Assembly (NCBI RefSeq): GCF_021735925.1
Contig: NZ_WMEA01000001.1
Coordinates: 3,936,001 to 4,000,000, forward strand
Direction: 5' to 3'
DNA length: 64,000 nt
From: Loktanella sp. M215
Lineage (GTDB): Bacteria > Pseudomonadota > Alphaproteobacteria > Rhodobacterales > Rhodobacteraceae
This document shows positions 38,065 to 47,553 of the stretch, piece after piece (the stretch's first letter is position 1; the number at the start of each line of letters is the position of its first letter). The notes below the pieces were generated by a model. The model saw only the letters and a program-made list of their open reading frames with translations. It did not search any database and had not been told where the DNA came from. A program made the translations under genes and the position numbers.

Positions 38065-39864
38065 ATGCTCGATACAACCATTGCGGACCAGACGCAGACG
38101 TTTCTGGACGACTTCGGCGCGGCCCTGGCCGCCGGTGACGCGGACCGCGCAGCGGCGATGTTCCAAAGCGACAGCTACTGGCGCGATCTCGTGGCCTTCA
38201 CCTGGAACCTCAAGACCGTCGAAGGCCCGGACGGTGTGCGCGACATGCTGCACAGCCAGTTGGCGCAGGCGAAACCGTCGAATTTCAAACTGCAGGAGGG
38301 CGAGATCCCGACCGAAGACGGCGGTGTGACGACGGCCTGGATCACGTTTCAGACGGCGCAGGGGCGCGGCTGGGGCCTGATCCGCCTGAAGGACGGCAAG
38401 ATCTGGACCCTGCTGACGGCGTTGCAGGAGCTCAAGGGGTTCGAGGAACCCAAAGGCCATGCCCGCCCGATGGGGGCCGCCCACGGGGCAGAGAAGAACC
38501 GCACCAGCTGGAAGGAACGGCAAGAGGCCGAAGCCGCAACGCTGGGCTATGACACGCAGCCCTATACCGTCATCGTCGGCGGCGGTCAGGGTGGGATCGC
38601 CCTTGGCGCGCGGCTGCGGCAGCTGGGTGTGCCCACGATCATCATCGAAAAGAACGACCGCCCCGGCGACAGCTGGCGGAAACGCTACAAGTCGCTCTGC
38701 CTGCATGACCCGGTCTGGTACGACCATCTGCCTTACATCAAGTTTCCCGAAAACTGGCCGGTCTTCGCCCCCAAGGACAAGATCGGCGACTGGCTGGAAA
38801 TGTACACCAAGGTGATGGAGCTGAACTACTGGACAAGGTCAGAAGTCACCTCTGCCAGCTATGACGCGGCGAGCGAAACCTGGACCGTCGAAGTGGATCG
38901 CGACGGCGAAAAGGTCACGCTAAAACCCACGCAACTGGTGCTGGCGACGGGCATGTCCGGCAAGAAGAACATGCCGACCTTTCCCGGGCAGGACCAGTTC
39001 CGGGGCACGGTCCAGCATTCCTCCGAACACCACGGCCCCGATGACTGGACGGGCAAGAAGGTGGTCGTGATCGGGTCCAACAATTCGGCCCATGACATCT
39101 GTGCGGCACTTTGGGAAAACGGCGCCGACGTGACCATGGTACAGCGGTCGTCCACCCATATCGTGCGGTCCGACACGCTGATGGATATCGGTCTGGGATC
39201 GCTTTACAGCGAAGAGGCGGTGGCCGCGGGCATGACGACCGAAAAGGCGGACATGATCTTTGCGTCGCTGCCCTACCGCATCATGCACGACTTTCAGATC
39301 CCGCTGTATAACCAGATGCGCGAACGCGACGCGGATTTCTACAAGGGGCTTGAGGACGCGGGCTTCAAGCTCGATTTCGGCGACGACGAGTCGGGGCTGT
39401 TCATGAAGTACCTGCGCCGCGGGTCGGGGTATTACATCGACGTCGGCGCCAGCCAGTTGATCATCGACGGCAAGGTCAAGCTGGTGCAGGGCCAGATGAA
39501 GGAATTCAGCGAAACCGGCGTGATTCTGGCCGACGGCACCGCGCTGGACGCGGACCTTGTCGTGTTGGCCACGGGCTACGGTTCGATGAACGGCTGGGCG
39601 GCGGACCTGATTTCCCAAGAGGTCGCGGACAAGGTCGGCAAGGTCTGGGGACTGGGGTCCGACACGACCAAGGACCCCGGTCCGTGGGAGGGCGAGCAGC
39701 GCAACATGTGGAAGCCCACGCATCAGGATCACCTGTGGTTTCACGGCGGCAACCTGCACCAGTCGCGGCACTATTCCCTCTACCTCGCCCTGCAATTGAA
39801 GGCCCGGATGGAAGGTCTGGCGACCCCGGTCTACGGCCTGCAAGAGGTCCATCACAAGGGATGA
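38065..39864 (+). CDS. Flavin-containing monooxygenase with N-terminal SnoaL-like domain
   Basis: A 599-residue two-domain protein. Residues ~1-125 are a SnoaL/NTF2-like domain (DDFGAALAAGDADRAAAMF). Residues ~170-590 are a class B flavoprotein monooxygenase: FAD motif VIVGGGQGGIALGARL, FMO-type motif FRGTVQHSSEHHG, NADPH motif VVVIGSNNSAHDIC and the late VVLATGYGSM motif. The start at 38065 has GGGAGGAG; the frame is open far upstream but antisense to atpD. Substrate unknown; N-, S- and Baeyer-Villiger oxidation are all possible for the family. Confidence 0.9.
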   Translation: MLDTTIADQTQTFLDDFGAALAAGDADRAAAMFQSDSYWRDLVAFTWNLKTVEGPDGVRDMLHSQLAQAKPSNFKLQEGEIPTEDGGVTTAWITFQTAQGRGWGLIRLKDGKIWTLLTALQELKGFEEPKGHARPMGAAHGAEKNRTSWKERQEAEAATLGYDTQPYTVIVGGGQGGIALGARLRQLGVPTIIIEKNDRPGDSWRKRYKSLCLHDPVWYDHLPYIKFPENWPVFAPKDKIGDWLEMYTKVMELNYWTRSEVTSASYDAASETWTVEVDRDGEKVTLKPTQLVLATGMSGKKNMPTFPGQDQFRGTVQHSSEHHGPDDWTGKKVVVIGSNNSAHDICAALWENGADVTMVQRSSTHIVRSDTLMDIGLGSLYSEEAVAAGMTTEKADMIFASLPYRIMHDFQIPLYNQMRERDADFYKGLEDAGFKLDFGDDESGLFMKYLRRGSGYYIDVGASQLIIDGKVKLVQGQMKEFSETGVILADGTALDADLVVLATGYGSMNGWAADLISQEVADKVGKVWGLGSDTTKDPGPWEGEQRNMWKPTHQDHLWFHGGNLHQSRHYSLYLALQLKARMEGLATPVYGLQEVHHKG

Positions 39865-39871
39865 GCGGCAA

Positions 39872-39910
39872 ACAGGGGGCGCGCGCTTGGCATCGCTGCG
39901 CGCCCCCTGT
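39872..39910 (+). terminator. Strong hairpin between monooxygenase and BLUF genes
   Basis: Perfect 13-bp arms ACAGGGGGCGCGC (39872-39884) and GCGCGCCCCCTGT (39898-39910) with a 13-nt loop, 8 nt after the monooxygenase stop, between convergent genes. There is no long U tract. Confidence 0.6.
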
Positions 39911-40052
39911 CAGGCCCCGCCACACGGTGCGGGCGGTGGTGACCGATGGCACCGGACCGTTGCGACACGAAACCCTTTTGACGTGACGCAAAGGCAGATC
40001 TTCAGACGCGAAACATGTCGTCTTTCTAAGGTCGCAAAAACCGTACGTCCGG

Positions 40053-40526
40053 TCAGGTTTCGGCGCGGGCCCAGCGCGAAAGCGATTGTCCGTAGGTGTC
40101 GACACCCGAGAAATTCCCGAACACCTGAAGTGCAAGTTGCAAGGCGAGGCAGTCACTTTGCGCAGTCGCCGCTGCGCGGCTTTTAAGATCGGACAAGGAC
40201 GCGAGTTTCTGTTTCGTGTGGTGTCCGATTTCATCCGGTCCGACATAGCCCATCGACCAGGTCGGGAATGACCGGGTTTCGGCATCACCTTCCCACATCA
40301 ACGATATGCCGGAATGGCGGGGATCACGCTTGATCCGATCATAGCATCTTTCGACACTGGACCGCTCACCCTCCAGCACCTGAAAGAACAGCAAGTCATG
40401 ATACATCAGGATACCTGTGATGCCGTCGTGCGTGTTGTGAAGCTGGGACACGGTCAGAATATCGGACAGGCGCGTGACGTCCAACGGCGCTGTCGACAGG
40501 CTGACGTAAGCAATTTGATAGGCCAA
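40053..40526 (-). CDS. BLUF-domain blue-light photoreceptor protein
   Basis: A 157-residue protein, a BLUF domain with a short helical tail and no output domain. The flavin-site residues are visible: Tyr in QIAYVSLST, Asn in SQLHNTHDGITGIL, Gln in LFFQVLEGERSSVE, and Trp/Met in SFPTWSMGY; RIKRDPRHSG is also typical. I chose TTG at 40526 as start (AAGAAG upstream, protein begins just before strand one); an ATG at 40640 would add 38 non-BLUF residues. It would signal to a partner protein. Confidence 0.9.
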   Translation of the reverse strand: MAYQIAYVSLSTAPLDVTRLSDILTVSQLHNTHDGITGILMYHDLLFFQVLEGERSSVERCYDRIKRDPRHSGISLMWEGDAETRSFPTWSMGYVGPDEIGHHTKQKLASLSDLKSRAAATAQSDCLALQLALQVFGNFSGVDTYGQSLSRWARAET

Positions 40527-40926
40527 TAGGATACTTCTTTTCGATTGTGCAACGCAGCATATATGCTGCCGGGACCAGCGATTGGATTGAAGCTGCTCAA
40601 GTCGCTTACGCAAAAGTCCACGCTGCGTTCGAATCTGCAAAGTGTCTAAAAGCGGAAGAGCCGGTCAAGCACAGAGCCCAAAGCGAAACGCATTTGACGT
40701 TCTATCATGGGGCGAACGGAGTGTCATCGCCTAAATTCAAGCGGTAGCGGGATCCGTGGCCCGTCACGCGCAGATGTGCTCTGGCGCGTTGGAAACAAAC
40801 AGACGCCGCAATCCGATGACAGTCGGCCGAACGTGGCCGCCGAATGACGCGCGTTGAAATCGACGTGCGGACTTGCAACCGGCCCTGCTGCCGGTCAGGG
40901 TCCGCGGAACAACGACAGGCCGGGCC
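40527..40926. other. Intergenic region without a supported gene
   Basis: About 400 nt with lower GC near 40540-40700 than the flanks. Open frames here are short, have no ribosome site and no recognisable sequence. It should hold the BLUF promoter and that of the FAD-oxidase/MFS pair, but I cannot point to clear -35/-10 pairs. Confidence 0.4.
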
Positions 40927-42338
40927 ATGACGATCCTTTCCGCACTTTTTGACATACTGGGTCCGCAGGGCCTGCTGACCACTGACGCCGACATGGCCCC
41001 TTGGGGCCGCGACTGGACGGGCGCCTATGTCAGCGCGCCGCTGGCCGTCGCCCGCCCCGTCAGCACGGCGCAGGTCAGTGCGGTCATGGCCGCCTGCCAC
41101 GCCAGCGGCACGCCCGTCGTCCCCGCCTCGGGGAACACCGGGTTGAACGGCGGTGCCGCGGCGCAGGGCGCGCTGGTCCTGTCGCTGGACCGGATGACTG
41201 CGATCCGCAGCATCGACCCCAATGCCCGCACGGCAGAGGTCGAGGCCGGCGTGGTCCTGCAACGCCTGCACGACGCGGCAGCGGACCACGACCTGATCTT
41301 TCCGCTGACCTTCGGCGCGCGCGGCTCTGCCATGATCGGCGGCGTGCTGTCGACGAACGCGGGCGGGTCGAACGTGCTGCGTTACGGCAATACCCGCGAT
41401 CTGGTGCTGGGGATGACCGCCGTGATGGCGGACGGGCGGGTGATGGATCTGATGGGCCGGCTGCACAAGGACAACAGCGGGCTGAACCTCAAACACCTGC
41501 TGATCGGGGCCGAGGGGCAGCTGGGCATCATCACCGCCGCCACGGTGAAGCTCTTTCCGAAACCCCGCGCCTATGCCACCGCGATGGTCGCGGCAGCTTC
41601 TCTGGATGCGGCGCTGACCCTGCTGCACCGGGTGCAGGCCGCGACCGGCGGCGCCGTCGAGGCCTTCGAATACATGCCTGCCGCCTATATCGCCGGGCAT
41701 CTGGCCGTTGTGGCGGGCGCGAAGCCGCCCTTTGCGCAGGCCCACGACGTGAACATCCTGATCGAGGTCGGCGCCACCGCCCCCGCGATGCGACGCCGCT
41801 GGACGACGGCACCGTGCCGATCGTGGCGCTGCTGGAGGACACGCTGGCGCAGATGATGGACGAGGGACTGATCCTCGACGCCATCACCGCCCGGTCGGAG
41901 CAGCAGCGCCGCGAGATGTGGGCGCGGCGCGAGGCCGCGGCCGAGATCACCTTTGCCCGCCGTCCCTTTGTCGACACGGACATCGCCGTGGCGCTGACCG
42001 ACGTGGCCGCCTTTCTGGAGGAGGCGCGGCGGCGCCTGCTGGCCCTAGACCCCGCGGCGTCGGATCTGTCCGTGGCGCATCTGGGCGACGGCAACGTGCA
42101 TTACACCGCCTATCCCAGCCGAGACGACGCCGACCTCAAGGCCGCGATCCGAGAGATGGTGGAGGACGTCGTGCAGGACCTGCGCGGATCGTTCAGCGCC
42201 GAACACGGCGTCGGCCTGTCCAAACTGGGCAGCATGGCGCGGCGCAAGGATCCGGTCGCGCTGGACGCGATGCGCGCGATCAAGGCGGCACTCGATCCCA
42301 AAGGCATCCTGAACCCCGGCAAGACCATCCCGCGATGA
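40927..42338 (+). pseudogene. FAD-linked oxidase (GlcD/D2HGDH-like), frameshifted
   Basis: Two frames together encode one FAD-binding oxidase of about 470 residues acting on D-2-hydroxyacids or glycolate. The first (from ATG 40927) has the FAD-binding PVVPASGNTGLNGGAA, TFGARGSAMIGGVLSTNAGG and IGAEGQLGIITAATVKLFP. The second carries VAHLGDGNVHYTAY, FSAEHGVGLSKLG and ALDPKGILNPGKT. Reading switches at the C run 41780-41784; one extra C would restore PRDATPLDDG. It is either a broken gene, a slippage site, or a sequencing error. It overlaps the MFS gene by 4 nt. Confidence 0.88.
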
Positions 42339-43543
42339 TCCATGCCTTTCGTCTGACCCTGCGCGACCCGACGCTGCGGCTGATGCTGCTGGCGATGCTG
42401 CTGCACGGCGGCTTTGCGGCCTCGGTCGGCTCCTTTCAGTCGCTGATCGCGGTGACCGTGTTTGGCCTGTCGGACAACGGCTACGCGCTGATCCTCGCGG
42501 CGTCGCTGATGGTCTCGGTCACGGCGTCGATCGGGGTCGGCATCCTGACCGACCAGCGGCCCAGCCGCCGGGCGATGGCGCTTTGTGCCGCCGGGACGAT
42601 GTGCGCTGGCGCGCTGCTGGTGCTGGCGGGGCAGTCGGCCACGGCCTTCGTGCTGGCGCATGTCCTGCTGCTGCCGGTGACGGGCACGCTCTTCGGGCAG
42701 TTGTTCGCCGTGGCGCGGCTGGTGACGGCGCCCCTGCCCCGCGCGGACCGCGACGGGATCATGGCGATCATCCGCGCGACCTTCGCGCTGCCTTTCGTCG
42801 TGCTGCTGGCGATCTGGGGGGTGCTGTTCGATGCAGGTGTGCCGCTGATCGCGGTCTATGGCTGGACGGCGCTCAGTGGTGCCCTGCTGATGGTGCTGAT
42901 CCTGACGCGCTGGCCCCGCGATGCGCAGGCGCCTTGGACCGAGGTGAAATCCGGCCTTGGTTTTCGCGCATCCCTGTCGGAACTGACCCACGGCCCCGTC
43001 CTGCTGCGAGTCGGGCTGGTCGGCGCGATCCACAGCGGGGCGGCACTGTCGGGGGTTATCATCGGCCTGCTTCTGAACGCAGTGCCGGGGCGCGGCGCGG
43101 GCGACGTCGGCGCGTTCTTTGCCATCTTCGTGGCCATCGAAATCGCGGTGACCCTGTCCGTCGGCGCGCTGCGGCGGTCATTCCGCAGACTGCACATCAT
43201 CGCAGCGGGGGTCTTCATCTATGCCGCCGGCATGGCGCTCTTGCCGGTGCTGGCGGACGGGCCGGGGCTGTGGCTGCTGTGCCTGCCCTACGGCATGGGG
43301 GGTGCGATGATCTATGCGTTGGCGATCGGGTACCTGCAGGACCTGCTGGGCAGCCGTGCTGGCGCGGGCGCGTCCTTGCTGGCGCTGCAACAGATCGCAG
43401 CACAGGGGCTGGGCGCGCTGGTCTTCGCTGTCGGCGCGGCACTGGGCGGTTACGGCCTTGCGGCGGTGATCGGCGCGACCGTCATGGCAATCGCGATGGT
43501 GGCCATCCTGTGGCTCGACCGTAACGCCCCGCTGGAGCCTTAG
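42335..43543 (+). CDS. MFS transporter
   Basis: A 402-residue protein with 12 predicted membrane helices. The cytoplasmic loop between helices 2 and 3 is ILTDQRPSRRAMAL, matching the MFS D-x-x-x-x-R-R type loop. It resembles sugar-efflux-like MFS proteins, but substrate is not visible. Its start overlaps the frameshifted oxidase (ATGA) and its end overlaps hemC, which is convergent, by 4 nt. Confidence 0.88.
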   Translation: MIHAFRLTLRDPTLRLMLLAMLLHGGFAASVGSFQSLIAVTVFGLSDNGYALILAASLMVSVTASIGVGILTDQRPSRRAMALCAAGTMCAGALLVLAGQSATAFVLAHVLLLPVTGTLFGQLFAVARLVTAPLPRADRDGIMAIIRATFALPFVVLLAIWGVLFDAGVPLIAVYGWTALSGALLMVLILTRWPRDAQAPWTEVKSGLGFRASLSELTHGPVLLRVGLVGAIHSGAALSGVIIGLLLNAVPGRGAGDVGAFFAIFVAIEIAVTLSVGALRRSFRRLHIIAAGVFIYAAGMALLPVLADGPGLWLLCLPYGMGGAMIYALAIGYLQDLLGSRAGAGASLLALQQIAAQGLGALVFAVGAALGGYGLAAVIGATVMAIAMVAILWLDRNAPLEP

Positions 43544-44478
43544 GCGAAAAAGTGCGGCCCTGCCCGGTCCAGCAGCTTGGCCGCCATCTCGCGGCCCATC
43601 TGCGGCCCGTCGGCAATCGGCCCGGTCATGTCGTCGGACAACACGCGGCTGCCATCCTCGCGCAGGATCTCTCCGCGCAGGCGCAGGTTGCCGCCTTCCA
43701 ATTCCGCCAGGCCCGCTATCGGCGTCTCGCACGACCCGTCAAGGGCCAGCAGCAGCGCGCGTTCGGCGGCAAGGCGGTGACCGGTGGGCGTGTCGTGGAT
43801 CGCCTCCAACATGGCGCTGGCGCGGTGATCGTCGGCCCGGCGTTCGATCCCGATGGCACCCTGCGCGATGGCGGGCAGCATGTCGTCGGGGCTGATCGCG
43901 TGATGCGGCACATCCTCCATCCCCAGACGGTTCAGCCCGGCCTGCGCCAGAAAGGTCGCCACGGCCACGCCGTCGTCCAGCTTTTTCAACCGGGTCTGCA
44001 CGTTGCCGCGGAATTCGACGACGTTCAGATCGGGACGGCGCGCACGCAACTGCGCGCGGCGGCGCAGTGACGACGACCCGACCGTCGCCCCCTGCTCCAG
44101 ATCGGCGATTCCGCGGGCGTGGCGCGACACGAAGGCGTCGCGCACGTCCTCACGCTCCAGATAGGTGTCCAGCAGCAGGCCGTCCGGTTGCAGCGTCGGC
44201 ATGTCTTTCATGGAATGCACGGCGATGTCGATCGACCCGTCCAGCAGGGCCTCTTCGATTTCGCGCGTGAACAGGCCCTTGCCGCCGATTTCCTTCAGCG
44301 GGCGGTCCAGAACCTGATCGCCGGTCACCTTGATGATGACGATGGTGAAGGCCTCGAACGGCAGATCGAAGGCGGTCGCCAGACGGGCGCGCGTCTCGTT
44401 CGCCTGCGCCATGGCAAGGGGCGACCCTCGGGTTCCGATCTTGAAGGCGGCGGCGGGTGTGGGCAATGTCAGCGTCAT
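43540..44478 (-). CDS. hemC: Porphobilinogen deaminase (hydroxymethylbilane synthase)
   Basis: A 312-residue heme-pathway enzyme that links four porphobilinogens. Motifs: IGTRGSPLAMAQA, KEIGGKGLFTREIEEALL, AVHSMKDMPT, VGSSSLRRRAQL and FRGNVQTRL. The dipyrromethane-cofactor Cys is in LDGSCETPIAG. The start at 44478 gives the normal N-terminus. It diverges from hemE; the 81-bp gap contains TGTCAA-N6-TTGACA. Confidence 0.96.
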   Translation of the reverse strand: MTLTLPTPAAAFKIGTRGSPLAMAQANETRARLATAFDLPFEAFTIVIIKVTGDQVLDRPLKEIGGKGLFTREIEEALLDGSIDIAVHSMKDMPTLQPDGLLLDTYLEREDVRDAFVSRHARGIADLEQGATVGSSSLRRRAQLRARRPDLNVVEFRGNVQTRLKKLDDGVAVATFLAQAGLNRLGMEDVPHHAISPDDMLPAIAQGAIGIERRADDHRASAMLEAIHDTPTGHRLAAERALLLALDGSCETPIAGLAELEGGNLRLRGEILREDGSRVLSDDMTGPIADGPQMGREMAAKLLDRAGPHFFA

Positions 44479-44495
44479 GGGCCAAGTGTTAGCGG

Positions 44496-44513
44496 TGTCA
44501 ATCCGGGTTGACA
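44496..44513. promoter_or_regulatory. Inverted repeat in hemC-hemE divergent promoter region
   Basis: TGTCAA-TCCGGG-TTGACA is a perfect 6-bp inverted repeat, so each strand carries TTGACA. It may be two back-to-back -35 elements, although no good -10 follows at 17 nt, or an operator. Undetermined. Confidence 0.35.
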
Positions 44514-44559
44514 ACAGGCCACCGCATTGCGACGAAACTGACAACATAAAGGACGCCCG

Positions 44560-45594
44560 ATGACGAGCCAGAAGACCATTCTACGTGCCCTTGCCGGTGA
44601 GACCCTTGCCACACCGCCGATCTGGATGATGCGTCAGGCCGGACGCTACCTGCCGGAATACAAGGCGACGCGCGCGCAGGCGGGCGATTTCCTGTCGCTG
44701 TGCTACAATCCGGACCTCGCCGCCGAGGTCACGCTGCAGCCGATCCGCCGCTACGGCTTCGATGCGGCGATCCTGTTCGCCGACATCCTGCTGCTGCCGC
44801 AGGCGCTGGGGGCCGACCTGTGGTTCGTCACCGGCGAAGGCCCGCGCTTGTCCACGATCACTGATCAGGCAGGGTTGGACAAGCTGGGTCCGGTGGACGA
44901 GATCGACGCGGTCCTGTCGCCGGTCTATGAGACCGTCAAGATCCTGTCGCGCGAACTGCCCAGCGAGACGGCGCTGATCGGCTTTGCAGGGGCGCCCTGG
45001 ACCGTCGCCACCTACATGGTTGCCGGACGCGGCACGCCGGACCAAGGCCCCGCGCACGCGCTGAAGAACGAAAACCGCCCGGTCTTCGAGGCGCTGCTGG
45101 ACAAGATCACCCAAGGCACGATCCACTACCTGTCGCGCCAGATCGACGCGGGCGCCGAGGTCGTGAAGATCTTCGACAGCTGGGCCGGATCGCTGCAGGG
45201 CGAAGACTTCGCCAAATACGCGGTGGAACCCGCCCGCCAGATCACGGCGGCGCTGAAGGCGAAATATCCCCACGTGCCCGTCATCGCCTTCCCGCGCGGT
45301 GCCGGTGAAAAATACGAAGGGCTGCACAAGGCCATCGGGGCAGAGTGCATCGCGCTCGATGACGGTGTCACGCCCGAATGGGCCGCGGCGCATGTCCAGA
45401 CGGGGGGCTGCGTGCAGGGCAACCTTGCATCATCCCACATGGTCACCGGCGGCGACGATCTGGTGCGCGAAACGCGGCGCGTGGTCGATGCCTTCTCGCA
45501 CGGCCCGCATATCTTCAACCTCGGCCACGGCATCACACCAGAGGCGGACCCCGCCAACGTGCAGCTGATGATCGACACGGTGCGCGGCGGCTGA
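44560..45594 (+). CDS. hemE: Uroporphyrinogen decarboxylase
   Basis: A 344-residue enzyme converting uroporphyrinogen III to coproporphyrinogen III. It shows the signature [16 protein letters not shown] near residue 19, [37 protein letters not shown] and [13 protein letters not shown]. With hemC and hemF nearby, the region carries three steps of tetrapyrrole synthesis. The stop overlaps the next start (TGATG). Confidence 0.97.
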   Translation: MTSQKTILRALAGETLATPPIWMMRQAGRYLPEYKATRAQAGDFLSLCYNPDLAAEVTLQPIRRYGFDAAILFADILLLPQALGADLWFVTGEGPRLSTITDQAGLDKLGPVDEIDAVLSPVYETVKILSRELPSETALIGFAGAPWTVATYMVAGRGTPDQGPAHALKNENRPVFEALLDKITQGTIHYLSRQIDAGAEVVKIFDSWAGSLQGEDFAKYAVEPARQITAALKAKYPHVPVIAFPRGAGEKYEGLHKAIGAECIALDDGVTPEWAAAHVQTGGCVQGNLASSHMVTGGDDLVRETRRVVDAFSHGPHIFNLGHGITPEADPANVQLMIDTVRGG

Positions 45595-46211
45595 TGTACG
45601 CGCCCGCAGCCTTTCGCGAGGACCGCGTGGCGGTGCTGCGGAAAGCGGCGCGCGACATCATGTTCGGCGCATTGGTCACCCAGACCGATGACGGCCCCGT
45701 CGTGACCCATGTGCCGATGCTGCTGGCCGGTCCCGATGACGCGCTGGTGCTGGAAACCCATGTCGCCCGCGGCAATCCGCACTGGCGCACGCCGGGCCCG
45801 ACCGTCGCGATCTTTCAGGGCCCGCACGCCTATGTCTCGCCCGCGTTCTACCCGTCCAAGGCCGAGACCGGAAAGGTCGTGCCCACCTGGACCTACATCG
45901 TGATCCACGCCCAAGGGATGCTGGCCCCGGTGCAGGACGGCGACTGGCTGCATGCCCACGTCACACGGATCAGCGACGCGATGGAAGGCGACCGCGCGAC
46001 ACCCTGGGCCGTGGCCGATGCCCCGTCCGACTACATCGCCAGCCTCCAGCGCGGCATCGTGGGCCTGCGCATGCCCGTCGCCCGACTGGAGGGGGCCTGG
46101 AAGGTCAACCAGCACAAACCCGAGGCCGACCGTGCTGGCACCGCAGCAGGCCTCGCGGCAGCAGGAGAGATGGGGGCCGCTCTGGCCCGCGTCCTGCGTC
46201 CGGGCGGGTGA
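45594..46211 (+). CDS. PaiB-like FMN-binding protein
   Basis: A 205-residue protein of the PaiB / FMN-binding negative transcriptional regulator family, a split-barrel flavin fold. It begins [11 protein letters not shown], has VVTHVPMLLA, HVARGNPHW, AYVSPAFYPSKAETGKVVPT and GAWKVNQHKP, which are family motifs. PaiB was described as a regulator of sporulation and degradative enzymes in Bacillus; here the function is unknown. It is coupled to hemE and to the following lipoprotein gene. Confidence 0.9.
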   Translation: MYAPAAFREDRVAVLRKAARDIMFGALVTQTDDGPVVTHVPMLLAGPDDALVLETHVARGNPHWRTPGPTVAIFQGPHAYVSPAFYPSKAETGKVVPTWTYIVIHAQGMLAPVQDGDWLHAHVTRISDAMEGDRATPWAVADAPSDYIASLQRGIVGLRMPVARLEGAWKVNQHKPEADRAGTAAGLAAAGEMGAALARVLRPGG

Positions 46212-46702
46212 TGCGGCTGCGGGTCCTTGCCATCGCCGGAACGGCCCTCGCGCTTCTGTCGGGCTGCGGGATGTTCAGCCGCCACAGCGCCCAGGACTGC
46301 ATGGAACGCGCGATGTTCTTTGAATCCATCCGGTCCAGCCGCGATGGCATGATCGCCGTCGGCAGCGTGGTGATGAACCGCGTCGCGTCCGACCAGTACC
46401 CCGACTCGGTCTGCGGAGTCGTCGCGCAGAAAAACCAATTCGCCCCCGGCATCATGTCACGCAAGATGAACGGGCGCGGCCTGCCGCTGGTGCAAGAGGC
46501 CGCACGGTCGGTCCTGCGCGGCGAACGCCATCCCCTGACGGGCAACGCGATGTTCTTTCACGCGGCCAGCTACCGCGCGGGCTACGACAACATGCATTAC
46601 GTCGTGACGACGGGCGGCAACGCGTTTTATGAACGGCGCGACGTCACCCGCGTCACGCAACCGGTCCCGCTGCCCGCGATCGAGGGGATCACGCATCGCT
46701 GA
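46211..46702 (+). CDS. Cell wall hydrolase (SleB-like), lipoprotein
   Basis: A 163-residue predicted lipoprotein: signal MRLRVLAIAGTALALLSGC with lipobox LSGC. The mature part fits the SleB/hydrolase_2 fold: catalytic-type Glu in ERAMFFES, VGSVVMNRVASDQYPDSVCG, VVAQKNQFAPG and HPLTGNAMFFHAASYR. It probably cleaves peptidoglycan as a small lytic enzyme. ATG 46211 is used; GTG 46208 is an alternative. Confidence 0.87.
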   Translation: MRLRVLAIAGTALALLSGCGMFSRHSAQDCMERAMFFESIRSSRDGMIAVGSVVMNRVASDQYPDSVCGVVAQKNQFAPGIMSRKMNGRGLPLVQEAARSVLRGERHPLTGNAMFFHAASYRAGYDNMHYVVTTGGNAFYERRDVTRVTQPVPLPAIEGITHR

Positions 46703-46819
46703 TCGAAGCTTTGCGCGGCGGCATGCAGCGGCGTCGCACTGCGGGTGCGGCCGCGCACCGACCGCACCCCTTTGACCGTTGCCACGGCCCGCACGCGGGC
46801 TGCGGTCACGCGATCCCGT

Positions 46820-47304
46820 TCATTCCTGACGGAAGGACAGGATGTTGGAATTGTTGGCGTCCTCTGACCAGCAAAGATAGTCCGAATAGACCGATGCGCC
46901 GTAGAGGTAGAGATACCGGTCCTTGAACGACGCATCCTCGTAAGGGTCGAGGCTGATGCTGCCGTTGGCATGCAGCTTGATCGGGTTCCGCCAGCCACCT
47001 TTCAGGCCCCAGCCCGCATAGGAATTCGTCGCCAGCCCAGATAGCGGTCGTTCGGCGTGGTATCGCGGGCCAGATATTTCAGATCGCCGTCGTTCACGTA
47101 TTTCACGAAGGACGCCGCATCCTTGTCGTCATAAAGGCGCAGGTAATTTGCCGCCGCGCCTTGCGTGCACCCCAGCCAGCCCTTCGGCTCGTTCGTCATC
47201 AGATCATAGGCGCGCAGATGAAAATAGGTCGAGGTGTCGCGCGCTGCGGCTTTCGCCAAGGCATCGGATTCGTCGGGATCAAAAGCAGTCAAAGTGTCAG
47301 ACAC
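46820..47304 (-). pseudogene. Hypothetical protein gene with a single-base frameshift
   Basis: The first frame starts at GTG 47304 (VSDTLTAFDPDESDAL) and reads to RYLGW. The continuation, in another frame, is ATNSYAGWGLKGGWRNPIK, LHANGSISLDPYED, RYLYLYGASVYSDYLCW, ending SFRQE at 46820. One extra G near 47032 would join them into about 161 residues. The protein is rich in Tyr, Trp and short beta-like repeats; I do not recognise the family. Ribosome site is weak. Confidence 0.65.
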
Positions 47305-47499
47305 AGGCTATCCAATCTCTCAAAAGTTGAGCCTTGGTATCCCGGTTGGCAGTCCGGTCCAAAGCGGCAGGACCCCCTGTCCTGCAACCTCAAGTTTATA
47401 AAACCAGATTAATTTAATCAATCTTAAATTGCATAATTACACCACAACTCCCGCTAAGCCATGTCCCTGCCCGCGGCAGACCATCGCCCGGATGCAAGT

Positions 47500-47530
47500 C
47501 GCCACGCCCCCCCGATTCGGGGACGTGGCG
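47500..47530 (-). terminator. Hairpin after the PhoX-like gene
   Basis: Outer arms CGCCACG/CGTGGCG (47500-47506/47524-47530) and inner CCCC/GGGG (47510-47513/47519-47522) form a bulged hairpin, starting 24 nt past the stop on the minus strand. No U tract, so the assignment is tentative. Confidence 0.4.
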
Positions 47531-47553
47531 CAGGTCGGCCGCCGGATGTGCGT

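Noticed and set aside
40547..40747. A 66-codon plus-strand frame in the BLUF upstream region
   Set aside because: No ribosome site, no recognisable sequence, and it overlaps the probable BLUF leader.
44496..44513. TGTCAA-N6-TTGACA between hemC and hemE as an FNR box
   Set aside because: The half-sites are in the reverse order (TCAA before TTGA), so it does not fit FNR/FixK; kept only as a possible double -35 or unknown operator.
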